In this document: piece after piece, positions 44,397-54,660 of the stretch
Layout: each line of letters begins with the position of its first letter
Position numbering within the stretch: position 1 is the stretch's first letter
Assembly (NCBI GenBank): GCA_021783515.1
Contig: JAJXTV010000001.1
Location: 124,001 to 188,000 of the forward strand
From: Nitrospirota bacterium
Lineage (GTDB): Bacteria > Nitrospirota > Thermodesulfovibrionia > Thermodesulfovibrionales > UBA6898
Direction of reading: 5' to 3'
Length of the DNA stretch: 64,000 nt
Notes under the pieces: generated by a model
Databases searched by the model: none
Seen by the model: only the letters and a program-made list of their open reading frames with translations
What the model was told of the DNA's origin: nothing
Program-made: the position numbers and the translations under genes

Positions 44397-45533
44397 TCAG
44401 CGCCTCAACTTCACTCTTCGAAAAAACTCCCAGGCCCCCATCAGCGTCCTGTCGAGCAACGCCCTCAGGAATCTCTCCGTAAAAAAAGCCGCGAAGTTCC
44501 CCGGCTTCAAGAATCCGAGGCAAAAATGCTCAAAAGGGTTCCCGCACTTGCTGCGGTCGGCACCCAAGCCCCAGTAAATTGTCCTTGCTATCTGGGGTAT
44601 CGGGGAACCACGCTTGGTACGTCCGTAATAATACGGCCATCGAGTAGATTCCCGATAACCGTTTTCAAGCAAAAGGCTCCGGTACATTTCCAGTAGTCCT
44701 TTTAATGCCGGAAAGTCCTCAACGTGATGCCTCGTCTGGTACTTCGATATCTTTTCGGTTTGATCCGCCATAAACCCGCTGAAGTGAAAAAAATAGAGCG
44801 GCATACTGTTTACCCGGTATCCTTCAGCGTCCTTAGCAATGGTTCTTTCATGAAGGTTCCAATATGCAACATTGTAGCCGGGGTTCCTGAGAACGAAGAA
44901 ATTCCCCGTGAGGCAGGGGACAAGACTCATCCAGATCTGATCAACGGCATAACCGGACAGAGGGGCCTGCAGACACGAATCATAGAGCCGGTCACTCCAC
45001 CACGCGAGGAGTCTGTCCGCGGTCTGTCCGCGGGCAAAAGCAACGAATCCTAGATTAAAAACGCCCACCTTAAGGATGTCGATATCCTTCGGCTGAAGTC
45101 CATCATCCGGCATGGGGGTCGTTGTGTGAGGAGTGAGGATAATAGAGTAATGATCTAGGGAATCAAAAATGTCGGAGAGAGGACGAAACAGGAGAATGTC
45201 GGGATCGAGATAGATCACCTTTGCAAATCCGTATCGCGCAAAAAGGTGCCGAAAGGCGAAAGGCTTGACGGCCGTATTAAACTCAACGACGTTGTATTTA
45301 AAGCTGAAGGAATCAAAAAATTTTATGCCGAGGGCCTCTGCCTCCACGACGTCAAATGGTTCTCTCTCGGGATCAAAATACCCGTCTATCCTGTCCGCAA
45401 GTAAAACAAACCTCTTTACGTCCGGGTGATGCTCCAAAACAGACCGCATCAATACTCGCGCGTGAGACAGGTAATTTTTGGACACAATAGTGAAGACACA
45501 GGAATCCGATATGGGGGTTTTCATGCCCATCAC
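44397..45533 (-). CDS. GT8-like glycosyltransferase
   Basis: 378 residues (Met2 and Met4 are alternative starts). GT-A fold with VIYLDPDILLF (DxD metal site), FNLGFVAFARG and YAVDQIWMSLVP, resembling GT8-like transferases. A conserved C-terminal tail of about 90 residues is not typical of GT8. Four bases separate its stop from the following GT4 gene. Confidence 0.75.
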   Translation of the reverse strand: MMGMKTPISDSCVFTIVSKNYLSHARVLMRSVLEHHPDVKRFVLLADRIDGYFDPEREPFDVVEAEALGIKFFDSFSFKYNVVEFNTAVKPFAFRHLFARYGFAKVIYLDPDILLFRPLSDIFDSLDHYSIILTPHTTTPMPDDGLQPKDIDILKVGVFNLGFVAFARGQTADRLLAWWSDRLYDSCLQAPLSGYAVDQIWMSLVPCLTGNFFVLRNPGYNVAYWNLHERTIAKDAEGYRVNSMPLYFFHFSGFMADQTEKISKYQTRHHVEDFPALKGLLEMYRSLLLENGYRESTRWPYYYGRTKRGSPIPQIARTIYWGLGADRSKCGNPFEHFCLGFLKPGNFAAFFTERFLRALLDRTLMGAWEFFRRVKLRR

Positions 45534-45563
45534 CTATATAGGATACATGACATCATCTGAAAT

Positions 45564-46214
45564 TTAGTCACCGCTTTTAACGGGCATCCACGCCTTGCGG
45601 TATTCATCGAACCTCTTAATTATTCTTGCGGGGCACCCCACGGCAATGGTAAAGGGCGGCACGTCTTCCGTAACGACGCTCTGCGCCCCGATAACGCTCC
45701 CTTCGCCTATTCTCACGCCGGACAAGATTGTAACGGATTCCCCTATCCAGACGTTATCCCCGACAACAACAGCCAAGTCATTTGTTAATGCCCTTTCATT
45801 AGGTGGTATACAAGGATTGCTCTGTGCATGCCCTCTGTATGAGCCATGGGCATGATCGGAAATAAAGATTTTACTGCCCATCAAGACATTGTTGCCTATC
45901 TCGATATAATTCGTCGCGGCGATATGGATAAAATCATTCATGGCGACATTGTCCTTGATCACTATTCGCGGATTAAAGAGGCAGTCCCGGTGCCTTGCCA
46001 CGGCTTCAAGCCTCAGATTAACTCCCGCAGAGAAATTATCGCCGATTTCAATATTGGCATGCCCGGAGATTCGGAACGGCCGCACGATTGAAAAATTCTT
46101 ACCACATCGGCGAAAACGCCTGGTCTCCAGGGGCGACAACAATTTCGCGATGATCTTGTTGAAGACAAACCCATAATTGTGGTCAAGGATTATTCTTAAA
46201 TTTCTCAGCTCCAT
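45564..46214 (-). CDS. left-handed beta-helix O-acyltransferase (WbbJ/colanic acid acetyltransferase-like)
   Basis: 216 residues. Hexapeptide repeats (IEIGDNF, IVIKDNVAMND, IEIGNNVLMGSK, VVVGDNVWIGESVTIL, VRIGEGSVIGAQSVV) and the NAT-type SDHAHGSYRGH catalytic His region. It probably O-acetylates a sugar of the surface glycan using acetyl-CoA. Confidence 0.88.
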   Translation of the reverse strand: MELRNLRIILDHNYGFVFNKIIAKLLSPLETRRFRRCGKNFSIVRPFRISGHANIEIGDNFSAGVNLRLEAVARHRDCLFNPRIVIKDNVAMNDFIHIAATNYIEIGNNVLMGSKIFISDHAHGSYRGHAQSNPCIPPNERALTNDLAVVVGDNVWIGESVTILSGVRIGEGSVIGAQSVVTEDVPPFTIAVGCPARIIKRFDEYRKAWMPVKSGD

Positions 46215-46251
46215 ACTCTATCCCCAGATGATCTCATGCCCTCATGTCTCA

Positions 46252-47229
46252 TCAATCTATGTTCAGCCTTCTCCCGACTATCCACTCTAAGACCCGCCTC
46301 ACGACTCGTATCAGGGCCGCAGGTGCGAAATAAAGCGGCAACAGCACAAATATCGCGAAGGGATGCAACTTGTAGCTTCTCAGTATCCAAAACCATCCCT
46401 TCGAAGATTCGAGTCCCTTTTGCGTCTTCAAACGCATAGTCCAGGGTAATATATATTTTTTCATATTCTCCGCTTTAACCTTCCGGACTATTTTCTTGTC
46501 ATAACCTATGCCGGCACAGTAATCCATTAACTTATTGAAATTGTAGCCCCACGTTCTATAGAAATTGTAGCCGCCGGTATTGCCGGCCTGATACGCGACG
46601 TACGGATCCCCCGTTATATAGGACGAGGTGCTCCGTACGGCGGTAAGAATTCCGTAAGACTGCAAAAAGTGCGTATGAAAAAATTTTTCAGCGTCAGCGG
46701 GGTAAAGGCTTTTCTTGACGACCAGAGAAGACAGGAACGTAACCCATACCCTTACTATCGCCAAAAATTCATTCCCATCGCGGCACACCACATCACGATT
46801 CAAAGGGAGAACACTCTTCTCCCTCTCGATTTCGCCACCGGCAGCGATGCCGCATGCATTGAGATAGATAAGACCGACATCGTGCCCGGAAATGATCTGC
46901 CTGATTTTATCCACAGCGCCCGGGAGTGCAATGTCGTCATCTGCGAGAAGAAACACATACTGTCCCTCCGCTTTATTTACGCAGTTAAGGATATTGGCAT
47001 CCGCTCCAATGTTCTCTTGGTTCCTGTAATATTTTATATTGGAATGTCGGAGGAGAAGCTCGGCCATAAATTCTTTTGTCTCATCGGACGACGCATTGTC
47101 CGACACGAGTATTTCCACTGAAGAGTCGGCCTGCCCCAACACACTGCGCAAGGATCTCCTGAGAAAGGGAAGACGATTGTAGGTCGGGATACATACCGAT
47201 AGCAGACAAGCCGAACCGTCTTTTCTCAA
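46252..47229 (-). CDS. GT2-family glycosyltransferase
   Basis: 325 residues from TTG 47229 (weak ribosome site, so the start is uncertain). GT-A fold: SVCIPTYNRLPFLRRSLRSVL, EILVSDNASSDET, FLLADDDIALPGAV (DDD metal site). A C-terminal amphipathic/hydrophobic stretch (FAIFVLLPLYFAPAALI) may bind the membrane. Close to WcaA/RfbV-type transferases; the sugar is unknown. Confidence 0.88.
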   Translation of the reverse strand: MRKDGSACLLSVCIPTYNRLPFLRRSLRSVLGQADSSVEILVSDNASSDETKEFMAELLLRHSNIKYYRNQENIGADANILNCVNKAEGQYVFLLADDDIALPGAVDKIRQIISGHDVGLIYLNACGIAAGGEIEREKSVLPLNRDVVCRDGNEFLAIVRVWVTFLSSLVVKKSLYPADAEKFFHTHFLQSYGILTAVRSTSSYITGDPYVAYQAGNTGGYNFYRTWGYNFNKLMDYCAGIGYDKKIVRKVKAENMKKYILPWTMRLKTQKGLESSKGWFWILRSYKLHPFAIFVLLPLYFAPAALIRVVRRVLEWIVGRRLNID

Positions 47230-47284
47230 TTGCGCACCGCACTCACCGCCAAGGTTCTTCCCTTTCCCCCCGAAACACTGTACA

Positions 47285-48655
47285 TTATTTTCTTCTCACA
47301 AAGGCCGTTATGGCAGTCGCAATATAATCGATCATCTCTCTGTTAAGCCCTGGGTAAAGGCCGACCCAAAACGTGTTCGTCATGATACGGTCAGTGCACG
47401 TGAGGTCTCCTGCCACCCTGTAGCCCTTGTTGCTCCTTCTGATCTCGTCAAACAGCGGATGCTTAATGATGTTGCCCGCAAAAAGCATCCTTGTTTGTAT
47501 CTTCCGGCCTTCGAGGTACCTGACGATTTCATCCCGGCTAAAGCCCGCATTTTCCTTTACAGTCAAGGGAAACCCAAACCAGCTTGGCTCCGCTCCCCTT
47601 GTGGCCTTAGGCAGGACAAATGAGCTTTCAAGCGTCTTGAGTCCCTCGTATAGTCTCTTATAATTCCTCTTCCTCGCACTGATAAAGACGGGCAGTTTAT
47701 CCATTTGGGCACACCCGACCGCAGCCTGCATGTCGGTTACCCTGAGATTGTAACCGAAATGGGAATAAACATATTTATGGTCATAGCCATATGGGAGGTC
47801 GCCGAACTGCCATTTAAAACGCTTTTTACAGGTACCATCCTTGCCCGAAGGGCACCAGCAATCTCTCCCCCAGTCCCTGAAAGACTCGATCACCCTTTTC
47901 AATACAGGTTTGTCAGCGAAAAGGGCTCCTCCCTCTCCCATCGTTATGTGATGAGGGGGATAGAAGCTGCAGGTCGCTATATCTCCGAATGTTCCCGTAA
48001 ATCGGCCTCCGTATCTCGACCCTAAAGCATCGCAATTGTCCTCTATAAGCCAGAGTCCGTGGCGGTCACAGAACGACCTGACTTTCCTGACATCAAAGGG
48101 ATTCCCCAGGGTGTGCGCGAGCATGACTGCTTTTGTCCTCGCACTTAACGCACGTTCAAGCTTTGAACAGTCAACATTATACGTGGGCAGCTTCACATCC
48201 ACAAAAACGGGGACCAGTCTGTTCTGAATGAGCGGCGCGACTGTTGTCGGAAACGCTGCCGCAACGGTGATCACCTCGTCCCCGGGAAGCAAACGGCGGT
48301 CCTTGAGACGTCTTGAGGTAAGTGCAGAAACCGCGAGGAGATTCGCCGATGAGCCGGAGTTCGTAAGCAGACAATACTTCACTCCCAGGAAGGCAGCAAG
48401 CCTCCGTTCAAACTCCTGTGCATACCTCCCGCTTGTCAGCCAAAAATCAAGGGCCGAATCAACCAGATTAACGAGTTCCGTTTCATCGTAAACCCGGCCG
48501 CCATATGGTATCCGCGAGAGTCCGGGTACAAATGCCCTGTCCCTACCCGCATGAAAAAGATTGTAGTATTCTTTTACCTTCTCATGAATTCCCTTCTTCA
48601 GGGACGCCTCTTTTATTTCGATACGGGAGCTTTTCGCAGGACCGTTTTTTTTCAT
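47285..48655 (-). CDS. rfbH: CDP-6-deoxy-4-keto-hexose 3-dehydrase (E1), RfbH
   Basis: 456 residues from ATG 48655 (GGCGGGG upstream; ATG 48676 overlaps the radical SAM gene). PMP- and iron-sulfur-dependent C-3 dehydrase that yields the 4-keto-3,6-dideoxyhexose after reduction. The catalytic Lys of normal aminotransferases is replaced by His ([12 protein letters not shown]), as in E1/AscC. The [2Fe-2S] ligand pattern Cys-x57-Cys-x-Cys-x7-Cys is present exactly (residues 208, 266, 268, 276). Its partner E3 reductase is not in the window. Its substrate would come from rfbF and rfbG at 57.6-59.3 kb. Confidence 0.93.
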   Translation of the reverse strand: MKKNGPAKSSRIEIKEASLKKGIHEKVKEYYNLFHAGRDRAFVPGLSRIPYGGRVYDETELVNLVDSALDFWLTSGRYAQEFERRLAAFLGVKYCLLTNSGSSANLLAVSALTSRRLKDRRLLPGDEVITVAAAFPTTVAPLIQNRLVPVFVDVKLPTYNVDCSKLERALSARTKAVMLAHTLGNPFDVRKVRSFCDRHGLWLIEDNCDALGSRYGGRFTGTFGDIATCSFYPPHHITMGEGGALFADKPVLKRVIESFRDWGRDCWCPSGKDGTCKKRFKWQFGDLPYGYDHKYVYSHFGYNLRVTDMQAAVGCAQMDKLPVFISARKRNYKRLYEGLKTLESSFVLPKATRGAEPSWFGFPLTVKENAGFSRDEIVRYLEGRKIQTRMLFAGNIIKHPLFDEIRRSNKGYRVAGDLTCTDRIMTNTFWVGLYPGLNREMIDYIATAITAFVRRK

Positions 48656-48659
48656 TTCG

Positions 48660-50255
48660 CTAATCCCCGCCTTCATCGAAAAAGCTTATGTGAGACATGA
48701 GGTGTTTCGCTTTTTCATAGCGTCTGAGAAATCCGGGACTGAGAAGACGCACGAGTACCTTACTGTATATTTGATATACCCGGCTGACTGCAAAAAACCG
48801 GTGACGACAATTTCGGCAGTACATCATCTTGTTGAAGAGGAGTCTGTTGGGCCGAAACGCATATATTGCCGCATTATTATCTGTGATAACAAAGTTCCTG
48901 TATTCAATAATTTGGCTGCAGTGGGGACACCTTACCTTCACTGAATCATCTCCAACGGCAAGAGGAACCGTCCGGGGATAGTATTTTAGAGCAGCGGTGA
49001 CGACCGCAACCCTTAGTCTGTAAAACTCCTCTTCAGATAATTGGGTCATATTATAGATATCAAAAAAATGTTTTTCAATATAGTGAAGCCTGTCCTTAAT
49101 AATTCCCTTGTCTATGCAATATCTGTACAGATAACTGTCGGGACACGGGAAGATAAAAGACAGAAGTATTCCTGCGAAGCTGTGTTCTTTCCAGAAAGCC
49201 AGCGTTTCAGAAGCGGTCGCATTCGTTTCAGCGACGTCGCCGAATATGAAATTTGCCTGTATGCTTATTCCCCTGTCCAACGTCATATGAATTGCCTTGT
49301 GAATCTGATCAGGCGTAATGTGCTTCCTCATGCTCTTAAGCACTTCCTGACTGTAACTCTCGAATCCGTAGCTAACCATAAAGCATCCGGATCCTTTCAT
49401 AGATGCAAGCATATTATCAGTCAGCTTGTCCACCCTCATTTGGCAATTCCAGGTTACCCCCCAGGAAAGGGAAGAAGTAAATGCCCTGAACCGTTGACAA
49501 AATTCCTGCAGCCTCTTTTCATCGGATGCAAACAATTCATCATAAATAGCAACGATATTGATCCGGTATTTAGGGATTGCGGCCTCCAACTCGTCCATAA
49601 TGGAATCGATTGACCGCTTTCGGTATTTTTGGCCTAAAGGGTGATAGCAAAAAGTGCAAAGAAACGGGCAAGAACGCGAAGAGATAAGCGGGTACACTCT
49701 TGGATAATCGTAAATATCATTAAAATAAGAATCGGAGGGTCTCATGCAATCAAGCTGCTTTCCCAGTTCAAGCACATCCCAATCGGGGAAAGGGACAGAG
49801 TCAAGATTAGCAATGGGCTTTCTTCCGTCGGTCAGGACAAATCTCCCTTCCTCAATGAAGGCGATTCCCGCTACGGACTTCACGTCGCCGCCGCTTTCAA
49901 TGCATGAAAGAAGTTCGACCACGGTTTCTTCACCTTCTCCTATTACGGCAAAATCTACTCCTAGCGTCCGGACAATCAGTTCAGGCTCACACGTAACAAT
50001 CCCTCCGCCCAATATCACCTTTGCGCCCATTTTTTTTGCAGTGGATATTATCTGTTTGATCCCGGCATACTGAGAAGAAAGGCCTCCCGTTGCGATAAAA
50101 TCAAATCGCTCCTCCGTAAGGACTTCCCGCAGCCTGTAATTTTCACTCTTGTTAAGACATTCGACATCATGACCGGCTTTTTTGAGACTGCTCACGATAT
50201 ATGCGATCCCTACGGGTTCCATCGCTCCCTGGGGCACAACGATCAACATTTTCAT
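48660..50255 (-). CDS. radical SAM protein with N-terminal B12-binding-like domain and C-terminal zinc ribbon
   Basis: 531 residues. N-terminal Rossmann-like B12-binding-type domain (residues 1-135; [32 protein letters not shown]) without the DxHxxG His, so cobalamin may bind base-off or not at all. The radical SAM cluster motif is Cys196, Cys200, Cys203 (CPFLCTFC). The C-terminus has two CxxC pairs (CPHC about 433, CRNC 480-483) that look like a zinc ribbon. In a sugar locus it may C-methylate, dehydrate or epimerise a sugar; substrate unknown. Confidence 0.85.
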   Translation of the reverse strand: MKMLIVVPQGAMEPVGIAYIVSSLKKAGHDVECLNKSENYRLREVLTEERFDFIATGGLSSQYAGIKQIISTAKKMGAKVILGGGIVTCEPELIVRTLGVDFAVIGEGEETVVELLSCIESGGDVKSVAGIAFIEEGRFVLTDGRKPIANLDSVPFPDWDVLELGKQLDCMRPSDSYFNDIYDYPRVYPLISSRSCPFLCTFCYHPLGQKYRKRSIDSIMDELEAAIPKYRINIVAIYDELFASDEKRLQEFCQRFRAFTSSLSWGVTWNCQMRVDKLTDNMLASMKGSGCFMVSYGFESYSQEVLKSMRKHITPDQIHKAIHMTLDRGISIQANFIFGDVAETNATASETLAFWKEHSFAGILLSFIFPCPDSYLYRYCIDKGIIKDRLHYIEKHFFDIYNMTQLSEEEFYRLRVAVVTAALKYYPRTVPLAVGDDSVKVRCPHCSQIIEYRNFVITDNNAAIYAFRPNRLLFNKMMYCRNCRHRFFAVSRVYQIYSKVLVRLLSPGFLRRYEKAKHLMSHISFFDEGGD

Positions 50256-50413
50256 GGCAGAGTATATTCAGCACCTAATGCCGGATTCATCAATAAGTCC
50301 CTTCCTCTAAGGCAAGGCTGCACGCCGATTTTAATCACTAATAACAATTGTCGTCTCACATTTCGTATGCCGCAGGGAAGAATACTTATCCGTAGTTTCC
50401 CCGGCAACTCCCG

Positions 50414-51565
50414 CTAATCGCTCACTTTTCTGTACAGGTATTCATATTCATCCATGTCCGTTTTTCTTCCTTTATTCCACAACGCCGGCACCTTGTATAA
50501 TAAATCGAATTTGCGGGGGTCCACTCCGAAGTTGTCAGCCACAACCTCGCTATCCCGGTTGTGGTTGACGTGCAGAAAATATCCCCTGACAATCCGGGTA
50601 AATTCCGCTATGTAGTTGTGAATGGTTTCAGCGGACATTTCAGCCAGGCTGTAAGAATTGAATACAAGATCTACGGAATTATCACTGAGCCTGGTTATTT
50701 CAAAATTCGGCATTATGATTATTTGGTAGTCTCTTATCGATTCCGGGGTCAGTTCCGATTCACCAAACAACAAAATCTTCTTTTCGGGAAACGCACTCAA
50801 AAGGTAATATGCGGCCAAAGCCATATTCTCGGGCAGATCGAAATCAACATACGACAGGTTATCATTATCTCTCGCGAGATAATACGCCATCCCGCCGTAG
50901 CCGCCGCCGAGTTCCACTACGGTACGATGGCCTGTCCCCCGCAGAAGTCTCCCTACCGCAGTGGCATAGTAATGCAGATAGTCTGCTCCCACTCTAATGA
51001 AAGTGCCGTCAATAAAGTAGCCATACGGGTTACCCACATTCGGCGAAGCCAATTCGCTTAATTGACAAGTATTGCCCAATAAGTCCTTCCATAGTTCATA
51101 CCGGGAAAGACAGTCGTAAAGAAAAAACTGTTTGTATTTTCTACTGATTCTATTTCCGAAATAACATTTCTGCATATCCACGGGCATCCCGTGCAAACCA
51201 GTGCTGCAGGAATTTCGCATAAAGTTGCGGTATATACGGCCCACTTTTTCAATGTCCCTGTCCGCCAGCGTCTTTATGACCTCTCGCAAAGATCGCTCAT
51301 ATACGGGCAGCCATTCGTTGCTAACCTGATAACAAGGGACTGCACTCCTTTGGATGTCCTTCGCCTTGTTATATGCATCTACGATTCGTCTTAAGATTGC
51401 AGTATCTCCAGAGGTCTCACTCTCGCGATTCAAAAAGCCCTCTTCGACGAGCCGCAAGTTGTTGTTCCTGTTGTTCCGGAATTCCCTGCTTTTCAGCCGG
51501 AGCAGCCACAGAAGACTGAACTCCCTGTCAACCCTGTTTCTTATTCTCCGCGCGAGATTATTCAT
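50414..51565 (-). CDS. putative sugar O-methyltransferase
   Basis: 383 residues from ATG 51565, which has GGGAG 9 bases upstream (TTG 51595 is the longest frame). A SAM-binding motif VVELGGGYGGMAYYLARDN and YVDFDLPENMALAAYYL, then LVFNSYSLAEMS, match the 'putative sugar O-methyltransferase' family of glycan clusters. The N-terminal 150 residues are helical and basic. It likely methylates a sugar on the glycan. The 158 bases between it and the radical SAM gene hold nothing obvious. Confidence 0.78.
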   Translation of the reverse strand: MNNLARRIRNRVDREFSLLWLLRLKSREFRNNRNNNLRLVEEGFLNRESETSGDTAILRRIVDAYNKAKDIQRSAVPCYQVSNEWLPVYERSLREVIKTLADRDIEKVGRIYRNFMRNSCSTGLHGMPVDMQKCYFGNRISRKYKQFFLYDCLSRYELWKDLLGNTCQLSELASPNVGNPYGYFIDGTFIRVGADYLHYYATAVGRLLRGTGHRTVVELGGGYGGMAYYLARDNDNLSYVDFDLPENMALAAYYLLSAFPEKKILLFGESELTPESIRDYQIIIMPNFEITRLSDNSVDLVFNSYSLAEMSAETIHNYIAEFTRIVRGYFLHVNHNRDSEVVADNFGVDPRKFDLLYKVPALWNKGRKTDMDEYEYLYRKVSD

Positions 51566-51616
51566 ATGGCCCATCTCCCGGAATGGAAAAATCAAGCTGC
51601 GTCACGCTCAACGATT

Positions 51617-52570
51617 TTATGCATGCATCCCGCGAAAAAAGGAAGCCGTCCTTAAGATCGCCGACGATTCATCGACAATGCTATCCATGGAAGAAAATAA
51701 TGGAACATACCCAATTTCCTGCGCCCTGGTGCCTGCGGAGTAATACATTTCCTTGTTCCCAGTAACATTATATATTCCCACAGTGTCGTCCACCCTGTAT
51801 TTTAGCCCAAACGCTGTCGCAAAAAAATCCAATATTTCGAATTTTGTCACAGGCCTCAAGCTTAGCGCGTCAAACACATCATTCAGACGGCGTCTTTCAA
51901 TGCACTTTTCGATCAAAGACAATAAATCCTTAGGGTGAATGTAATCACGAACCATATTTTGAGAGCCCGTGACAAAAATCTTTTTCATCTTGATGCACGA
52001 GAGCGCCTCGGCAATAAAGAAATGCGATTCAAGATCAAGGAACCGGCTGAAATATGCGAAGACCCTGAGATCCACGATATTCAAATGCTGAAAGGCCCGA
52101 TGTTTTGCCTCAGAGTTAATCTTTGCGATCCTGTAGTAATCATTTGGTAGAATGTGATTCACTTCAAGGACGGCAGTCGTGGCGTCATCTGCCGGCGCAT
52201 GGAATTCCTTTCCATAAACAGCACCACTGCTGAAATTAACGCAGAGAGTTTCAGGGTGGACGTTGAGATAATCGAGAACGAGGGCGTCGGCCATTTCGGT
52301 CAGCAGAAAAATTTCCCTCTCCCGATTTTTTAACTTTGCGACGTTTCCGATACCTATACAGTTTATGACGACATCATATTTCCCGTTATTAAATTCCTGA
52401 AGTTGCTGAACGTGAACATCCCTGTGACACTCAATGCCAGACAGGAATTGCTTTACGCTTTCGGGTGAGCGCGCAAAGAGAAAAAGTTCGTACCGGCCCG
52501 TCCGGCAAAAGTTGTAAAGCAAGCCCCTCGCGATATGGCTTGTTGCCCCAAGAATGGCGATATCACTCAT
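51617..52570 (-). CDS. NAD(P)-dependent short-chain epimerase/reductase
   Basis: 317 residues, extended SDR. Nucleotide-binding GATSHIA at the N-terminus (deviating from GxxGxxG), catalytic YYRIAKINSEAK (Tyr-x3-Lys) and SSGAVYG strand. Related to dTDP-4-keto-sugar reductases/epimerases. In the branched-sugar model it or its neighbour could reduce the keto group left by the ThDP enzyme. Moderately AT-rich. Confidence 0.82.
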   Translation of the reverse strand: MSDIAILGATSHIARGLLYNFCRTGRYELFLFARSPESVKQFLSGIECHRDVHVQQLQEFNNGKYDVVINCIGIGNVAKLKNREREIFLLTEMADALVLDYLNVHPETLCVNFSSGAVYGKEFHAPADDATTAVLEVNHILPNDYYRIAKINSEAKHRAFQHLNIVDLRVFAYFSRFLDLESHFFIAEALSCIKMKKIFVTGSQNMVRDYIHPKDLLSLIEKCIERRRLNDVFDALSLRPVTKFEILDFFATAFGLKYRVDDTVGIYNVTGNKEMYYSAGTRAQEIGYVPLFSSMDSIVDESSAILRTASFFRGMHA

Positions 52571-52601
52571 AACTATTTTGTTATTCCTGTCATAATGTAT
52601 A

Positions 52602-53657
52602 TCATTGGCTTAGCCCAGAGGAATTCTTAAACCAGTCTATAGATCGCCTAATTGTTTCATCATTATTAACGGTGATATTTAGCCCTAATTCTTTGGCCAA
52701 TCTCACATCCGGAATAAATTTTGAAGTATCCTCATTCATATGCTTAATTATAATTTCCGACTTTGAATTAGCATGTTCTTTTACTTTTTCCGCCAATTCC
52801 TTTAAGCTAATGCCATAAGGACTGCCGAGATTGTAAGCCAATCCAGGTTTTCCATCTCCTAACAATCTCAACAGCCAGACAGCCATATCGCTCGGATACA
52901 TATAGCTTCGAACAGGTGTTCCATTTCCGATAATACGAATGGGATTATTCCTAAGCGCATCTCTTATAAAATTGTTTATCGCCCAGGGCTTGTCCAAAGA
53001 TTGATAGGGGCCTATAAAAGCAAATGGTCTGGCGACAACTATCGGCAGTTTATATAAGCTGCGATATGCGCTGCAAATTGTTTCTGCATATCGTTTAGCC
53101 TCTGCATATACAGATGCAGAGGAATTACAGTCAGGCCCTCCAATGAAAGTCTCTGGAAGCGCATCGAGTTCCATGGGTTGACCGCCGTAAATCAACCCTG
53201 AACTGATATTGAGAATTTTTTTAAGATAGGGCAGTTGCAATGCAGAAGAGAGTATCGAGCGCGTCCCTTTAACAATAACATCCATTACCTTAAGGGATTC
53301 TAGGACATGCTGGCGGTTATCCGGGTTGGCGGCTGCATGTATTACAAATGTTACTTCTTCTGATATTTCAAGCGGATCCCTCACATCTTTTCCGATGAGA
53401 ACAATATCTTTACGGCGTGCTAAATGAGGTGCCTTTTCACTAAAGGCGTAAGTATTCCTGGCTAATAAAGTAAGGTTCGTATTGAACCCATGGTTATCAT
53501 TTAAGAAAGACACTAATGCAGCAATCCAGATTCCTACAAAACCGGTACCACCCGTAATGAACACGGACTGTCCCTTTAAAGCAGAGAGGGCCTGAACCGA
53601 ACCATATACTGATTCTGCGCACTCTTTTTCTATCCTATCGTGAATGTCAGTGTTCAT
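52602..53657 (-). CDS. NAD-dependent epimerase/dehydratase
   Basis: 351 residues, extended SDR. TGGTGFVGIW nucleotide-binding motif, ISSGLIYGG (Ser), YAEAKRYAE (Tyr-x3-Lys), RPFAFIGPY. It overlaps the aldolase gene by 11 bases, so it is co-expressed with the ThDP/aldolase module, which suggests it acts on the same product. Visibly AT-rich compared with flanking genes. Confidence 0.85.
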   Translation of the reverse strand: MNTDIHDRIEKECAESVYGSVQALSALKGQSVFITGGTGFVGIWIAALVSFLNDNHGFNTNLTLLARNTYAFSEKAPHLARRKDIVLIGKDVRDPLEISEEVTFVIHAAANPDNRQHVLESLKVMDVIVKGTRSILSSALQLPYLKKILNISSGLIYGGQPMELDALPETFIGGPDCNSSASVYAEAKRYAETICSAYRSLYKLPIVVARPFAFIGPYQSLDKPWAINNFIRDALRNNPIRIIGNGTPVRSYMYPSDMAVWLLRLLGDGKPGLAYNLGSPYGISLKELAEKVKEHANSKSEIIIKHMNEDTSKFIPDVRLAKELGLNITVNNDETIRRSIDWFKNSSGLSQ

Positions 53658-54657
53658 TTTTTCTCCATAAATTTACTGCAACTTCAATAATAATATCTTC
53701 CTGGCCGGCAACAACCTTCCTGCGCCCGAGCTCGAATAAAATGTCTCTAGGATCTACGTTATATTCTTTTGCAATCCTGTCTACATGTTTTGAAAAACCT
53801 GAAAAAACACCTGACAGCCCACTAACGATACTTATTCCCTTGGGAGCAGGGGTAATTTGCACTAATTCCTGTTCAGCGATTTCTCCTGCATCCAGTACTT
53901 TATAAAGGTCAATACCGGTTTGGTACCCCATTTTTCCCAACACGGCACACAACACCTCGAGCTGCGCATTGCCAGCCCCGGCACCGAAACCCCTCATAGA
54001 TCCATCCAAGATTGTCGCACCTGCTTCTGTCGCCGCGATTGAGTTGGCAATAGCCATACCGAGATTATTGTGTGCATGAAAACCTACGGGTATTTTTAAA
54101 TTTGCAACCAACGTACTTATTCTCTCCATGACATCTCCTGGAAGATATGCACCCGCTGAATCCATCAACACTACTCCTTCGGCTCCGTAGGCCTTAAGCT
54201 TATGGCATTCTTCCACAAGAATCTCTGTAGTAGCCATATGGCTCATCATTAAAACGCCATATACCTCCTTTCCCCTTTCACGGACATAGCTAATATGTCT
54301 TTCCGTAATGTCAGCCTCCGTGCAGTGTGAAGCCACACGCACCACGTCAACGCCAACTTCGAACGCTTTTCTTAAATCTTTATTTATTGTAGCTATACCG
54401 GGGATAATAAGAACTCCCAATTTGGAGTTCACCAGGCTTTCTCTGGCTGTCTTGAGCATTTCCATGTCAGGAAGTAGACTCTCGCCTATCTGTAAAGAAG
54501 AGGCTCCAAGGCCATTCCCATGACCGACTTCTACAACAGGGATGCCTGCCCGCTCAGCTGCTTTTGCATAAACTGCAATTTGCTTCTTTGTCAGCTGATG
54601 GCAGACAGCATGGGAGCCATCTCGTAATGTGACATCATTAATTAGAATCTTTGCCAT
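53647..54657 (-). CDS. DmpG/BphI-type 4-hydroxy-2-oxovalerate (pyruvate) aldolase
   Basis: 336 residues. Class II pyruvate aldolase (HMGL-like TIM barrel) with C-terminal communication domain. The active site is conserved: Arg12-Asp13 and His16 (TLRDGSH), metal ligands His194 and His196 (GFHAHNN), Cys-rich HCTEAD segment. The Tyr normally found in the AGVY motif (Tyr290 of BphI), linked to catalysis and C4 stereocontrol, is Phe285 here (SGVFSGF). Normally cleaves 4-hydroxy-2-oxopentanoate to pyruvate and acetaldehyde; reversible. Next to its usual partner dehydrogenase, but there are no meta-cleavage catabolic genes nearby, so a synthetic role is likely. Confidence 0.9.
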   Translation of the reverse strand: MAKILINDVTLRDGSHAVCHQLTKKQIAVYAKAAERAGIPVVEVGHGNGLGASSLQIGESLLPDMEMLKTARESLVNSKLGVLIIPGIATINKDLRKAFEVGVDVVRVASHCTEADITERHISYVRERGKEVYGVLMMSHMATTEILVEECHKLKAYGAEGVVLMDSAGAYLPGDVMERISTLVANLKIPVGFHAHNNLGMAIANSIAATEAGATILDGSMRGFGAGAGNAQLEVLCAVLGKMGYQTGIDLYKVLDAGEIAEQELVQITPAPKGISIVSGLSGVFSGFSKHVDRIAKEYNVDPRDILFELGRRKVVAGQEDIIIEVAVNLWRKNEH

Positions 54658-54660
54658 GGT

